Below, piece by piece: positions 1-7,655 of a stretch of DNA of 64,000 nucleotides. The DNA is taken from positions 1-64,000 of the forward strand of contig NZ_VEVQ02000019.1 in assembly GCF_006491595.2 (NCBI RefSeq), read 5' to 3'. The position numbers and the translations under genes were made by a program. Source of the DNA: Flavobacterium jejuense. Lineage in GTDB: Bacteria > Bacteroidota > Bacteroidia > Flavobacteriales > Flavobacteriaceae. The first letter of the stretch is position 1; every line of letters starts with the position of its first letter. The notes beneath the pieces are model-generated. The model was not told the origin of the DNA. It did no database searches and saw only the letters and a program-made list of their open reading frames with translations.

Positions 1-130
1 TGGTTAAAAGGCTTTTATTTTTTTCTGCAACAAAAATAGAACCAAGTTCTTTTAGATTTATATTTTTTTCAACTTTAACTATATTTATATAAAAACTGTA
101 GTTTGTGTTAAAGCTATATTTTAGGGTCAT
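1..130 (-). CDS. 5' end of a gene cut by the window edge, unknown product
   Basis: An ATG at 128-130 on the minus strand opens a frame that runs 43 codons to the window edge without a stop. The translated start is MTLKYSFNTNYSFYINIVKV, followed by a lysine- and asparagine-rich stretch. There is no signal peptide. An 11-bp direct repeat (TCAAAGGTTA, twice at 160-182) lies just upstream of it. The product cannot be recognised from so short a piece, and in DNA this AT-rich a 43-codon open frame is only moderate evidence of a gene. Confidence 0.45.
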   Translation of the reverse strand, partial: MTLKYSFNTNYSFYINIVKVEKNINLKELGSIFVAEKNKSLLT

Positions 131-388
131 ACTTTATCCTTACTTGCTTATTACTACCAGTCAAAGGTTAATCAAAGGTTAGGATATTGGGAGTAAATAG
201 TATGGAAATAGAATCAAATATTTATTTTTATAAAGTAGTTTAACTTTAGATTCTAATCTTTTCGTATAAAATTCATTTTACTGATTTTAAAACTAATCTT
301 CACCGTTTTTTGTACTAATAAATCACATAAAAAAAATAGAATATAAATGTACCTATTTTAACAAAAAGAGGCTTTTTGTAAGAAAACG

Positions 389-436
389 TACGTATTTATA
401 CGTAGGAAAAAGGAAAAAAATACGTGTAAATACGTA
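389..436. repeat. Inverted repeat built of TACGTA blocks
   Basis: TACGTATTTATACGTA at 389-404 and TACGTGTAAATACGTA at 421-436 are reverse complements of each other with one mismatch, separated by a purine-only 16-nt spacer. Each arm itself contains two TACGTA-like palindromes. The element lies 115-160 bp before the lipoprotein gene at 551. It could be a regulator-binding site or an RNA hairpin; nothing in the sequence decides between them. Confidence 0.5.
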
Positions 437-550
437 TTGACTAGTGTTTTAATATTTTGTAGTTTTAAAAGGTTAAAAAGAAATATGATTTTTTTGATTC
501 GGTTTAATGTAATGAAAATCAATAAAATAAATATAACTAAAGAGAAGCCT

Positions 551-991
551 ATGAAGACAATTACTATTTTTCTACTACTATTTGTACTGTTAATTTCTTG
601 CGCAACTAAAAAAGAAAAGTTAACCTTTTCAAAATTTATAATTAGTAATATTAAAGGTCAAACAGAGATAAAAGTTGAAGATAATGGAACTATTTTCATA
701 AGTGATAACCTAATTGGAATGATTGATAAAGAAGGAACCATAATTACAAAACATGGTACAGTATTGGCTGAGGTAATGGAAGACAATTTTATCATCGATG
801 GAGAAGGAAAAACTTTAATTAGGATTGATGAGAATGGTGCTGTAGAGAATAATTCTGGAGAATTTGAATGGTCTGCCAATGGAGAGTTGTTAAAAAATGA
901 TGAACCTATTGGATTTAAAATTTTCCCAGTAGATAAAGACTCTTTTCAAACAGCTTCACTATTATTGTTTTTGCACCTTAGCATTAAATAA
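551..991 (+). CDS. Small lipoprotein, paralogue of the next gene
   Basis: The protein has 146 residues when started at ATG 551, where it opens with a lysine, a hydrophobic stretch (MKTITIFLLLFVLLISC) and a lipobox LISC. The upstream in-frame starts lack this signal sequence, so 551 was chosen. After the lipid-anchored cysteine the chain holds short beta-like repeats of the form K/D-x-x-G-x-I (DNGTIFI, DKEGTII, DENGAV), then a hydrophobic C-terminus. It closely matches the pattern of the 1459 gene (LTxSKFxIxNxxGQ, SGE-x-W-S-A/D-GEL). The likely place is the cell envelope; the function is unknown. Confidence 0.8.
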   Translation: MKTITIFLLLFVLLISCATKKEKLTFSKFIISNIKGQTEIKVEDNGTIFISDNLIGMIDKEGTIITKHGTVLAEVMEDNFIIDGEGKTLIRIDENGAVENNSGEFEWSANGELLKNDEPIGFKIFPVDKDSFQTASLLLFLHLSIK

Positions 992-1458
992 AATAATCTT
1001 CAAGAAAAAAGAATAGATGTAACATAATGAATTAAGAATTTATAAGTGTTAAAGTTAAGATTCTAAAGATTATGTAAAATGAAAGAATGAAGAAAAACAG
1101 CAAAACCAATTTTAAATAAGTTATATTTATATAGATATTTTTTCATTCTAATTAATACTAATAGTATAAAACAGCAAAGATACCACTTTAGCTAAGTGAA
1201 AATTAGATAAATTAAATAAAAACAACAATTCTAAGCTGAATTTTAAATTAACTACATCTACTGAATTTTCAAGCCCTAGAAAATAACCTATTAAAATAGT
1301 TTAAGTACCCAATTTGCTTAAACAGTGAAGTACTATTCTTTTAAATCAAATTCAAAATGTTAAATGTTTCTTATCAAAAGAAAAACACAAACAACAAGTA
1401 AAAAAAATCAGAAGGATTAAGAGTAGTATCAATGAAATAACCGTTTAAATGAGATAAA
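992..1458. other. 467-bp AT-rich gap between two paralogous lipoprotein genes
   Basis: No convincing open frame, RNA gene or strong terminator is visible. The stretch has very high A content. It lies between duplicated genes, so it may be decayed duplicate DNA, but no similarity to the genes can be read by eye. Confidence 0.4.
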
Positions 1459-1902
1459 ATGAAAAAGAGTATTTGTTTGTTAGTATTATTAGGAGTGGTC
1501 TTGGCTTGTGAAAATGAACCAGATAAATTAACTATTTCTAAATTTAAAATTACAAATGTCAATGGACAATCTATAATTAAAATTGATGAAAAAGGTAATA
1601 TAACTAAAAATGGTGATGCAGTGGGTTATGTAAAGAAAAACGGTATCATTGCTGATAAAAAAGGGAGAACTATCTTGAAATTAGGAAAAGATGAGACTCA
1701 GTTTTTAGACAATGAAGGTAAACCCGTGATTAGAATTTATAAAGACGGTCAATTTACGAACTCCTCTGGAGAATTGATACAATGGTCTGATGCTGGAGAG
1801 TTAATGAAGGGAAAAGAAAATACTGGAATTACAATTTATCCAACGGAAAGAGGCTTTTTACAAATTGCTTCAGTATTGTTATACCTTTATTATATAGTGT
1901 AG
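1459..1902 (+). CDS. Small lipoprotein, paralogue of the 551 gene
   Basis: The 147-residue product starts MKKSICLLVLLGVVLAC, a short signal sequence ending in a lipobox (VLAC), so it should be lipid-anchored in the envelope. The body repeats a pattern of glycine-centred turns (DEKGNI, KKNGII, DKKGRTIL, DNEGKPVIRIYKDGQF), suggesting a repetitive beta structure. It shares the LTISKFKITNVNGQ opening and the SGELIQWSDAGEL segment with the protein at 551. Both proteins also end in a hydrophobic segment (QIASVLLYLYYIV), which is unusual for a secreted lipoprotein. The function is unknown. Confidence 0.82.
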   Translation: MKKSICLLVLLGVVLACENEPDKLTISKFKITNVNGQSIIKIDEKGNITKNGDAVGYVKKNGIIADKKGRTILKLGKDETQFLDNEGKPVIRIYKDGQFTNSSGELIQWSDAGELMKGKENTGITIYPTERGFLQIASVLLYLYYIV

Positions 1903-1987
1903 TTTTTATTTTATTGAAAATCAATTAATTATAAGTATTTATTTTGATAATAATGTGATAATAGTTTTTTTATAAAAAACGATTTTG

Positions 1988-1995
1988 TACTTTTG
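1988..1995 (+). promoter_or_regulatory. TAnnTTTG promoter element
   Basis: TACTTTTG fits the Bacteroidota -7 element TAnnTTTG exactly and lies 27 bp before the ATG at 2023. No clear TTG is seen at the -33 distance, where the DNA is a T-run. Confidence 0.5.
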
Positions 1996-2022
1996 TTGTC
2001 CCAAATCTAACAGAATACACCT

Positions 2023-2874
2023 ATGAAAAAACAATTACTTGCCCTATTAGGGTTTGCGTTAGCGTTATTTACTTATGCTCAAGAGAATGAAGTTTCAGTA
2101 AAGCTAAAACAAATTAAAAGTACCGAAACAAACACTAGTACTGGAGAAGTTATTACTAAAACTTATTCCTTTCAAAACGGTAAATTGGTATCTATTAAAA
2201 CCTCAGACATCATTCAATCTTTTTTTTATAATACAAATGGTAATTTAGATAGAACTGTTCGTGAAAATGAAATGAGTGATTGGAAAGAAGTGGCTTCATA
2301 TTTTTATGATGGGAGAAATAATTTAATTAAATATGTGAATGAATATGAAGAAGGAGGAAAGAGTGTTACCAAAACTATAAACTATAGTTATGATGGAAGT
2401 AAAATTAGAGCTGTAACCAAAAAAAGTAATAGCACGCTTAAATTTGTACAATGGGTAGATTATACACTTGAGAACGGACGAATCATTAATGAATCAGAAC
2501 GAGATATTAATCAAAAAGTGATTAGTAATAGAAGAATAGACTATATTGAAGGAGATTTAATTGCTTACAAAGGAGTATTTGGAGATAGATCAACAGATAG
2601 TTATGATTACGATGATAAAGAATCAGCTATGCGATTAGTTGTAAAAAACGTTTTTGGTAAAAACTACAAAACCATTGTTACTTTGATTGCCCCTCATGAA
2701 AGAGAATTTCCGTTAGAAAGTATTTCTTATCATAATTTCTTAAAATTTACCTCTACTACACCTTCTAAAAAAGAATATAAATATGTGTATACTTACAATG
2801 ATTTAAATTATCCTAAAACACATATAGAACATACAGGTAAATTAAAAACAATTGTTGATTACGAATATGAATAA
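2023..2874 (+). CDS. Secreted protein of unknown function with YD/RHS-like repeats
   Basis: The 283-residue product begins with a signal peptide (MKKQLLALLGFALALFTYAQ, probable cut after TYA). The mature part is rich in short segments such as SYFYDGRNNLIKYV, INYSYDGSKIRAV and YTYNDLNYP, the tyrosine/glycine pattern seen in RHS/YD-type beta repeats. No catalytic motif is evident. It is a single gene with its own promoter element upstream and a hairpin terminator downstream. It is likely periplasmic or on the outer-membrane surface. Confidence 0.8.
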   Translation: MKKQLLALLGFALALFTYAQENEVSVKLKQIKSTETNTSTGEVITKTYSFQNGKLVSIKTSDIIQSFFYNTNGNLDRTVRENEMSDWKEVASYFYDGRNNLIKYVNEYEEGGKSVTKTINYSYDGSKIRAVTKKSNSTLKFVQWVDYTLENGRIINESERDINQKVISNRRIDYIEGDLIAYKGVFGDRSTDSYDYDDKESAMRLVVKNVFGKNYKTIVTLIAPHEREFPLESISYHNFLKFTSTTPSKKEYKYVYTYNDLNYPKTHIEHTGKLKTIVDYEYE

Positions 2875-2898
2875 TTGTACAATTTGCAATTACTACAG

Positions 2899-2933
2899 AA
2901 AACCGTAACTCTTTTGAATTACGGTTTTTTTAT
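2899..2933 (+). terminator. Rho-independent terminator
   Basis: AAAACCGTAA and TTACGGTTTT form a 10-bp stem around a 10-nt loop, followed by more T residues, 25 bp after the 2023 gene. Confidence 0.8.
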
Positions 2934-3056
2934 TGAATTTAAGTAATTGGCATACTTTTAGTGGTTAGATTAAAATAATAAAGTGACTCTTTTTTTATCT
3001 ATGGTTCTGTTGCTTTTGGAATAAATTAAGGTTTTCCTATCAAACAATTAAAAAGG

Positions 3057-3986
3057 ATGCAAAATAAATTTTTAAAATTAGAAAAGCCCTGTACTGAAAA
3101 CTGGGAAGATATGGTTCCTAATAAAAAGGGTAATTATTGTAATTTGTGTGCCAAAAATGTTATTGATTTTACAGGATTAAGCCATTTTGAAATAGCTCAA
3201 GAAATGAAACTCGCTAATGGAAATATATGTGCTAGAGTAACTAGTGAGCAACTAAATGCTCCTTTTTTTGAACTAGAGAATCATACCAAAAACTCGAATT
3301 GTTTTCCTTATTCTAAAATTGCTGCTGGAATTATTCTAGCATCTTCATTTGTGGTAAGTCAGCCTATATTAGCAAAAGAATATAAAATTGAAAATAAAAT
3401 CGAACAAGCGTTTACCACAAACTTAAAATCTAAAAACAAAAAGAGACCTATAAATAATACTACTTCTAATGCATTATTTACAATTGTAAAAGGGAAAGTT
3501 GTTTCTGAAAAAGAAAGCTTACCTATTCAAAATGCAAAAATCACTTTTGTAACTTCTCAAAAAATTTGGATTACGCATACACTTAAAGATGGAACTTTTT
3601 CTATGCAAGTTCCTACTGAATTTATCGATGATGATAATGTAATGCGAATTTCTTTTGATAAAGTGGAGTATAAAAATAAAGAGGATTATTTTTTTGGTTT
3701 TGAAACAGAAGATTTAGTATTGACCAAAAAAGAAATTAATTCAATAATTTCAATACAAGCAAGACCTTTAAATATTGTTATGGGAGGTATATCTTCTTAT
3801 TCAGAAAAGCCAAGAGAACCTTTAGTTGTTAAAAATGGAATTCAAATTCCTTTTAAAGAGTTTATTAAAGATAGAAGTGATATGCAAAAATATATTTATT
3901 TTAGTTCAAAATCTGCCATTGCATTATGTGGAAAAAAAGCTCAATATGGTTTATATCTTTCTGTAGAAGTAATTGAGACAAATTAA
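3057..3986 (+). CDS. Membrane protein with N-terminal Cys-cluster domain and CarboxypepD_reg/CnaB-like domain
   Basis: The first ~75 residues carry the pattern PCTENWEDM...GNYCNLCAKNVIDFTGLS...NGNICARV, with CxxC and further cysteines. This is a recurrent cytosolic N-terminal module in flavobacterial proteins and probably binds metal. A hydrophobic segment near residues 84-103 (AAGIILASSFVVSQPILA) follows, then a predicted extracytoplasmic region starting TIVKGKVVSEKESLPIQNAKITF, typical of carboxypeptidase-regulatory-like beta sandwiches. The C-terminal 80 residues are unassigned. Family knowledge suggests an envelope protein with a cytosolic zinc-ribbon-like head. The function is unknown. 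Confidence 0.75.
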   Translation: MQNKFLKLEKPCTENWEDMVPNKKGNYCNLCAKNVIDFTGLSHFEIAQEMKLANGNICARVTSEQLNAPFFELENHTKNSNCFPYSKIAAGIILASSFVVSQPILAKEYKIENKIEQAFTTNLKSKNKKRPINNTTSNALFTIVKGKVVSEKESLPIQNAKITFVTSQKIWITHTLKDGTFSMQVPTEFIDDDNVMRISFDKVEYKNKEDYFFGFETEDLVLTKKEINSIISIQARPLNIVMGGISSYSEKPREPLVVKNGIQIPFKEFIKDRSDMQKYIYFSSKSAIALCGKKAQYGLYLSVEVIETN

Positions 3987-4042
3987 TAATCTGATTCGAT
4001 GACTCTGAGTTTGTAGGTCTTTTATTTTATATGGGTTTGTAT

Positions 4043-4069
4043 TACTTCTAGTACTTCTAGTACTTCTAT
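4043..4069. repeat. Three 9-bp tandem repeats (TACTTCTAG)
   Basis: Units at 4043-4051, 4052-4060 and 4061-4069 (last one TACTTCTAT) are tandem. The 3987-4325 gap holds no gene; the only other feature seen there is a promoter element near its end. Confidence 0.6.
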
Positions 4070-4286
4070 TACTTTTTACTGATAAGAAATTCTTTAGTCC
4101 GAACTTTATTTTTTCTTTTTATAAATCCAGAGAATTTTAAAGGAAGAACTTCGTTAGTAGTTTTGATATATGGTGTGTGTTTTGTTTTTTTATCATCTTA
4201 TAATAATCGGAATTACTATAATCTATAAATATCTAAGGAATGAAAAAACAGGTATTTCTACTCTATTTTAATTAAAATCCTTGTTG

Positions 4287-4294
4287 TACTTTTG
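4287..4294 (+). promoter_or_regulatory. TAnnTTTG promoter element
   Basis: TACTTTTG fits the Bacteroidota -7 consensus and lies 31 bp before the ATG at 4326. A T-rich stretch stands in place of a clear -33 TTG. Confidence 0.5.
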
Positions 4295-4325
4295 AAAATA
4301 GATTTAATTTTCAAATAAAAACGAA

Positions 4326-4943
4326 ATGAGTGGTATTAAACTGACTTTCATTAATAAATCAGAAGATTTGAACAATAATATTGTTGTTTTTCAAAATAAT
4401 GTAGCTGAAAAACATGATAATTTTGCAATTGCTTGGAAAGTAATTAAAAATAGTGGACGATTAGATAGTCATCCATTTACATTTTCAAATAATTTTGAAA
4501 TAAATACTAGTGACTCTTATGGGAATTTTACTCCTAGATTAACGACTTATTTAGGACAAACTTATGAAATGGTTAAAAGAAATTCAGGAGATGTTTTACA
4601 GCTTTCCAAAACATTTGCTTCTTCTGTTAATGTAGTTGAAATAAAAAATGGACTAGCTGTTGGAGTTATTGATGCATCTTGTTATAAAGATGGAAACCTT
4701 TTGGCAACTAAAAAAGGAATAACACCAGGACAGAAAGCCTCTTTTGAATTTAACTCAAAAATATATATCGGAGTAGCTTCGCAAATAGAAGAAGGTAGTT
4801 TGTTGAATTCTGAAATGCAATCTAAAATTAATTCTGAAATTAATTTGATAGGAATCTCTAGTGCTGATATCGTTATGACAGGTGGAGGTACAGGAGCAGA
4901 TGCAACTCCTTTTGAGTTTACTTTAGAAAACATTAAAAACTAA
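4326..4943 (+). CDS. Cytosolic protein of unknown function (beta-rich)
   Basis: The 205-residue protein has no signal peptide or membrane segment. It opens MSGIKLTFINKSEDLNNNIVVFQ, a style shared with the signal-less proteins further downstream (for example ATLKVIFKNNSG at 10321). Notable conserved-looking stretches are FAIAWKVIKN, SDSYGNFTP, SCYKDGNLLATKKG, PGQKASFEF, IGVASQIEEG and the C-terminal ADIVMTGGGTGADATPF. I recall similar unassigned proteins in proteobacteria but cannot name a domain. Flanked by a promoter element and a strong terminator, it is probably a single-gene unit. It may be an outlying member of the effector set of the 7-20 kb island. Confidence 0.75.
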   Translation: MSGIKLTFINKSEDLNNNIVVFQNNVAEKHDNFAIAWKVIKNSGRLDSHPFTFSNNFEINTSDSYGNFTPRLTTYLGQTYEMVKRNSGDVLQLSKTFASSVNVVEIKNGLAVGVIDASCYKDGNLLATKKGITPGQKASFEFNSKIYIGVASQIEEGSLLNSEMQSKINSEINLIGISSADIVMTGGGTGADATPFEFTLENIKN

Positions 4944-4981
4944 CTAAGTAATTTTCTATTTCAATTGTAATAAGTACTTTA

Positions 4982-5021
4982 AAAAAAGATATTTTTCTGT
5001 CATTAGAAAAGTATCTTTTTT
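4982..5021 (+). terminator. Strong rho-independent terminator
   Basis: A 16-bp stem (left arm AAAAAAGATATTTTTC, right arm GAAAAGTATCTTTTTT, one G-U pair) with an 8-nt loop follows the 4326 gene. The remaining 270 bp to the next gene show nothing else recognisable. Confidence 0.8.
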
Positions 5022-5293
5022 CTTTATAATGATATCTGTAGTTTATCTCGTTCCTCAAAAAAGCCATCTTATGACATTTTTTGTTTTTTGCTTTTATTTT
5101 TATAATACATTTGAATCGAAATAATTACTGCGTATAATCAAGATTAATTCGATTTGTCTTTAATGAGATAAGTTTCAATTGTAAGACTTGTTTTTCACAT
5201 ACAAAGTTTCGCATTTGACACCATTTTTTCAAAATCTGTATCAATAAGTATTATTTTTGATTATTGTTTATTAACTAATAACCCAATTAATGT

Positions 5294-5779
5294 ATGAAAA
5301 AAAACAATCTATTATTTTTTTTAATCATTCTTTCCTGTTTAGGTGTTTCTTGTAGTTTTGCCCAAAACGGGACAGTTAGTTCTGGAGGAGATGCTGCTGC
5401 AGCACAAGGAAGTGTTTCTTACTCAGTAGCTCAGCCATTTTACACTACCAACACTGGTACAAATGGCTCAGTATCACAAGGAGTGCAACAACCTTTTGAA
5501 ATTCAAGAGGTATTAGGAACCGAATTGTTTTCAATTCAATTAAAAATGTTGGCTTACCCAAACCCAACTACTGATGTTTTAAATTTATCTATTGATGAAA
5601 GCGAATTGTCAGGCATGTCTTATGCGCTTGTTGATTTTAATGGCAGAGTAATTAAAAGTAGTGTAATCTCAAGCCAAAGTACTACTATTTCTATGGCAGA
5701 ATATCAAAAAGCGATTTACATTCTTAATGTAACTCAAAACAATACCATTATTAAAACTTTTAAAATTATTAAAAAATAA
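5294..5779 (+). CDS. Secreted protein with T9SS type A sorting domain
   Basis: The 161-residue protein has a signal peptide (hydrophobic residues 6-22, then SFAQ). A short glycine/serine/alanine-rich segment (residues 25-70) follows, with two related pieces, GTVSSGGDAAAAQGSVSYSVAQPF and NGSVSQGVQQPF. The last ~75 residues (AYPNPTTDVLNLSI ... IYILNVTQNNTIIKTFKIIKK) are a classic Por-secretion C-terminal sorting domain, recognised by the T9SS for export and surface attachment. It ends 6 bp before the next gene, so the two are probably co-transcribed. Its passenger is very small, so it may act as a surface anchor or partner for the following fibre-like protein. Confidence 0.85.
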   Translation: MKKNNLLFFLIILSCLGVSCSFAQNGTVSSGGDAAAAQGSVSYSVAQPFYTTNTGTNGSVSQGVQQPFEIQEVLGTELFSIQLKMLAYPNPTTDVLNLSIDESELSGMSYALVDFNGRVIKSSVISSQSTTISMAEYQKAIYILNVTQNNTIIKTFKIIKK

Positions 5780-5785
5780 AAATAT

Positions 5786-6973
5786 ATGAAAAAAATAATT
5801 ACTCTTATAACTGTATTATTAATTAATACAATTGCATTTGCACAAGCTCCACAAAAAATGAGTTATCAAGCTGTTATTAGGGATGGTAGCGATGCATTGG
5901 TAGTTTCAACAACAATTGGAATGCAAATTAGTATTTTACAAGGATCTTCAACAGGTACAGCAGTTTATGTTGAAACACAAACACCATCAACAAACGCAAA
6001 TGGATTAGTTAGTATTGAAATTGGTTCAGGATCAGTTGTTTCTGGAAATTTTTCTACTATTGATTGGTCTACTGGAAACTATTACATCAAATCGGAAACG
6101 GATTTAGCTGGCGGTACATCTTATACTATTTCTGGCACAAGCCAGTTGTTAAGTGTGCCTTATGCAATGTATGCAGGCAATGCTGGAGGAGGTCTAGCAA
6201 ACGGTTCGGCAATTGGAGTTTCTCCTTTTTGGAATGGAACATCTTGGGTAACGAATAACACTAATTTTTATAACAACGGTACGAATATAGGTCTTTATAC
6301 TACAACTCCAACGGCCCAATTAGAATTAGCAGATATTTACAATGCAGGAGGAAAAAACCTTCAAATTGGAGATGATGTTTATTTAAGTGATGTTGATGTA
6401 CCTAATGTTCTAGGAATTTATGGCGTTCAAGATTCAGATCGTGCAGCTATAAAATTAGGGAGTACAGGTCCAGAAGTTTGGGGTTTAAATAATAATATTG
6501 GTATTGGTAATAATAATCCAACAGCAAAATTAGATATTGCGGGTAATGTGAAAATTAGTGATGGAACACAAGGTGCAGGAAAAGTTTTAACTTCAGATGC
6601 TAACGGATTAGCTACTTGGACTGATGCAGCACCTTACTATCATCTTACGAATGTATATGGGACACCTTCAGCTCCTTTTACACTTGGAGGTAATGGAACA
6701 ATGGTTACTTTTGCTATTTATAATAATTGCGCTCAAGGTTCAGCATATGGAGGAACTATGATGATTGACCCAACCGGACAAGTGACAATTATAAACTACG
6801 CAAATGTATTAGCAACAGCAACCATGTCTGCTACAGGTAATGTAATTTCTTTAGAATCTGGATGTGGAACCATAACTATAACATTAAATGTCTCAGGAAC
6901 TTCTTGTACGATGACTACAGGAGGGGTAGCAGGTGCATATACAGAAGTGAAATTAACTACGTTTAGAATATAA
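5786..6973 (+). CDS. Secreted fibre-like (tail-fibre/collagen-like) protein
   Basis: The 395-residue protein has a signal peptide (MKKIITLITVLLINTIAFAQ) and then the segment APQKMSYQAVIRDGSDALV, widespread at the start of Bacteroidota fibre proteins. A region rich in Gly, Thr and Asn with repeated NN/TP motifs follows (NIGLYTTTPTAQLELADIYN; IGIGNNNPTAKLDIAGNVKI). These motifs resemble the shaft-to-head repeats of trimeric fibres with intramolecular-chaperone-like tails. The C-terminus (residues 290-395) is a small beta domain without a T9SS tail. It is likely exported and perhaps tethered by the adjacent T9SS-tail protein. The function is inferred only. Confidence 0.75.
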   Translation: MKKIITLITVLLINTIAFAQAPQKMSYQAVIRDGSDALVVSTTIGMQISILQGSSTGTAVYVETQTPSTNANGLVSIEIGSGSVVSGNFSTIDWSTGNYYIKSETDLAGGTSYTISGTSQLLSVPYAMYAGNAGGGLANGSAIGVSPFWNGTSWVTNNTNFYNNGTNIGLYTTTPTAQLELADIYNAGGKNLQIGDDVYLSDVDVPNVLGIYGVQDSDRAAIKLGSTGPEVWGLNNNIGIGNNNPTAKLDIAGNVKISDGTQGAGKVLTSDANGLATWTDAAPYYHLTNVYGTPSAPFTLGGNGTMVTFAIYNNCAQGSAYGGTMMIDPTGQVTIINYANVLATATMSATGNVISLESGCGTITITLNVSGTSCTMTTGGVAGAYTEVKLTTFRI

Positions 6974-6982
6974 ATCAAATTT

Positions 6983-7013
6983 AAAAAGAGAAGCTTTAAG
7001 CTTCTCTTTTTTT
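6983..7013 (+). terminator. Rho-independent terminator
   Basis: AAAAAGAGAAGC / GCTTCTCTTTTT form a 12-bp stem around a TTTAA loop and run into T residues, 10 bp after the fibre gene. It closes the 5294-6973 unit. Confidence 0.85.
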
Positions 7014-7056
7014 TAAACTATCATTTAAACTTAATTTTAACCTAAAAATAATTATT

Positions 7057-7563
7057 ATGAGCAAAACAAACCAAAAAGACAGTTCTTGTACTCCAGTAAT
7101 ACCAGCAGGTGTTCTAATATCAGATGTTAAGGTAACTAACTTAGGGTTTCAAATAACATTTCCTAATCCAAGGCATGACAAACCGCTACCTCCAATTGCT
7201 CAAGTAACAATAAACGCTGATAGTAATATGGAAATTAGTATCGTGGTGTTTGTAAGCAAAAAAACAGATGTGGATTTAGAAAATTTATATGTTATTCAAC
7301 AATTTAGTTATACTAACGAACAAATACCTTTTGCTAATTTTTACGTATGTTATGATGCAGTTCCAAAGCTATGTTCTGTATTTAATGTTTTTCAATTGAC
7401 ATTCAATGCTATTAATTCGTCTAAAGGATACACTCCAAATATGACTTTACCTAATGATATGCCTATGCCAGACATCTTGGATTTAAAAGAAATTGTTTCT
7501 TTTTTATGGGACGAAGATCCTAAATTATCAAGAGGAACGGTTACGACTGTGCAACAGGCTTAG
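7057..7563 (+). CDS. Small cytosolic protein preceding sensor kinase (cassette 1), unknown function
   Basis: The 168-residue protein has no signal peptide. It is a distant paralogue of the protein at 13317: both have a short N-terminus with a VxVTxxGF segment, an NxPLP(P)xxQ segment, a central IxIVVF/IAAIVLI strand with nearby K-T-D/K-I-E, and the same C-terminus, FLW(D/N)xDPKxSRGTVTxVQ. Both stand directly before a TPR histidine kinase. The repeated pairing suggests a role connected with the two-component system, for example a cytosolic partner or an effector under its control. No known domain was recognised. A terminator and a separate promoter follow it. Confidence 0.75.
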   Translation: MSKTNQKDSSCTPVIPAGVLISDVKVTNLGFQITFPNPRHDKPLPPIAQVTINADSNMEISIVVFVSKKTDVDLENLYVIQQFSYTNEQIPFANFYVCYDAVPKLCSVFNVFQLTFNAINSSKGYTPNMTLPNDMPMPDILDLKEIVSFLWDEDPKLSRGTVTTVQQA

Positions 7564-7589
7564 TTGCAATAGTTTCTAATAAGCTTAAG

Positions 7590-7627
7590 AAAGTTTTACA
7601 AATATAAAAGTTTGTAAAACTTTTATT
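7590..7627 (+). terminator. Rho-independent terminator between cassette-1 small gene and kinase
   Basis: AAAGTTTTACAAA (7590-7602) and TTTGTAAAACTTT (7611-7623) form a perfect 13-bp stem with an 8-nt loop and trailing T residues. Its right arm overlaps the -33 region of the kinase promoter. Confidence 0.8.
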
Positions 7628-7640
7628 TTAAATACATTTG
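7612..7640 (+). promoter_or_regulatory. Promoter of the first kinase/regulator pair
   Basis: TTG at 7612-7614 and TACATTTG at 7633-7640 are separated by 18 bp, matching the Bacteroidota TTG ... TAnnTTTG arrangement. The -7 element lies 15 bp before the ATG at 7656, implying a very short leader. Confidence 0.65.
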
Positions 7641-7655
7641 TACTTGTCTTAATCT

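Noticed and set aside
4043..4069. TACTTCTAG repeat as a regulatory array
   Set aside because: Only three 9-bp units, about 215 bp before the next promoter, with no sign of conservation; kept as a simple repeat only.
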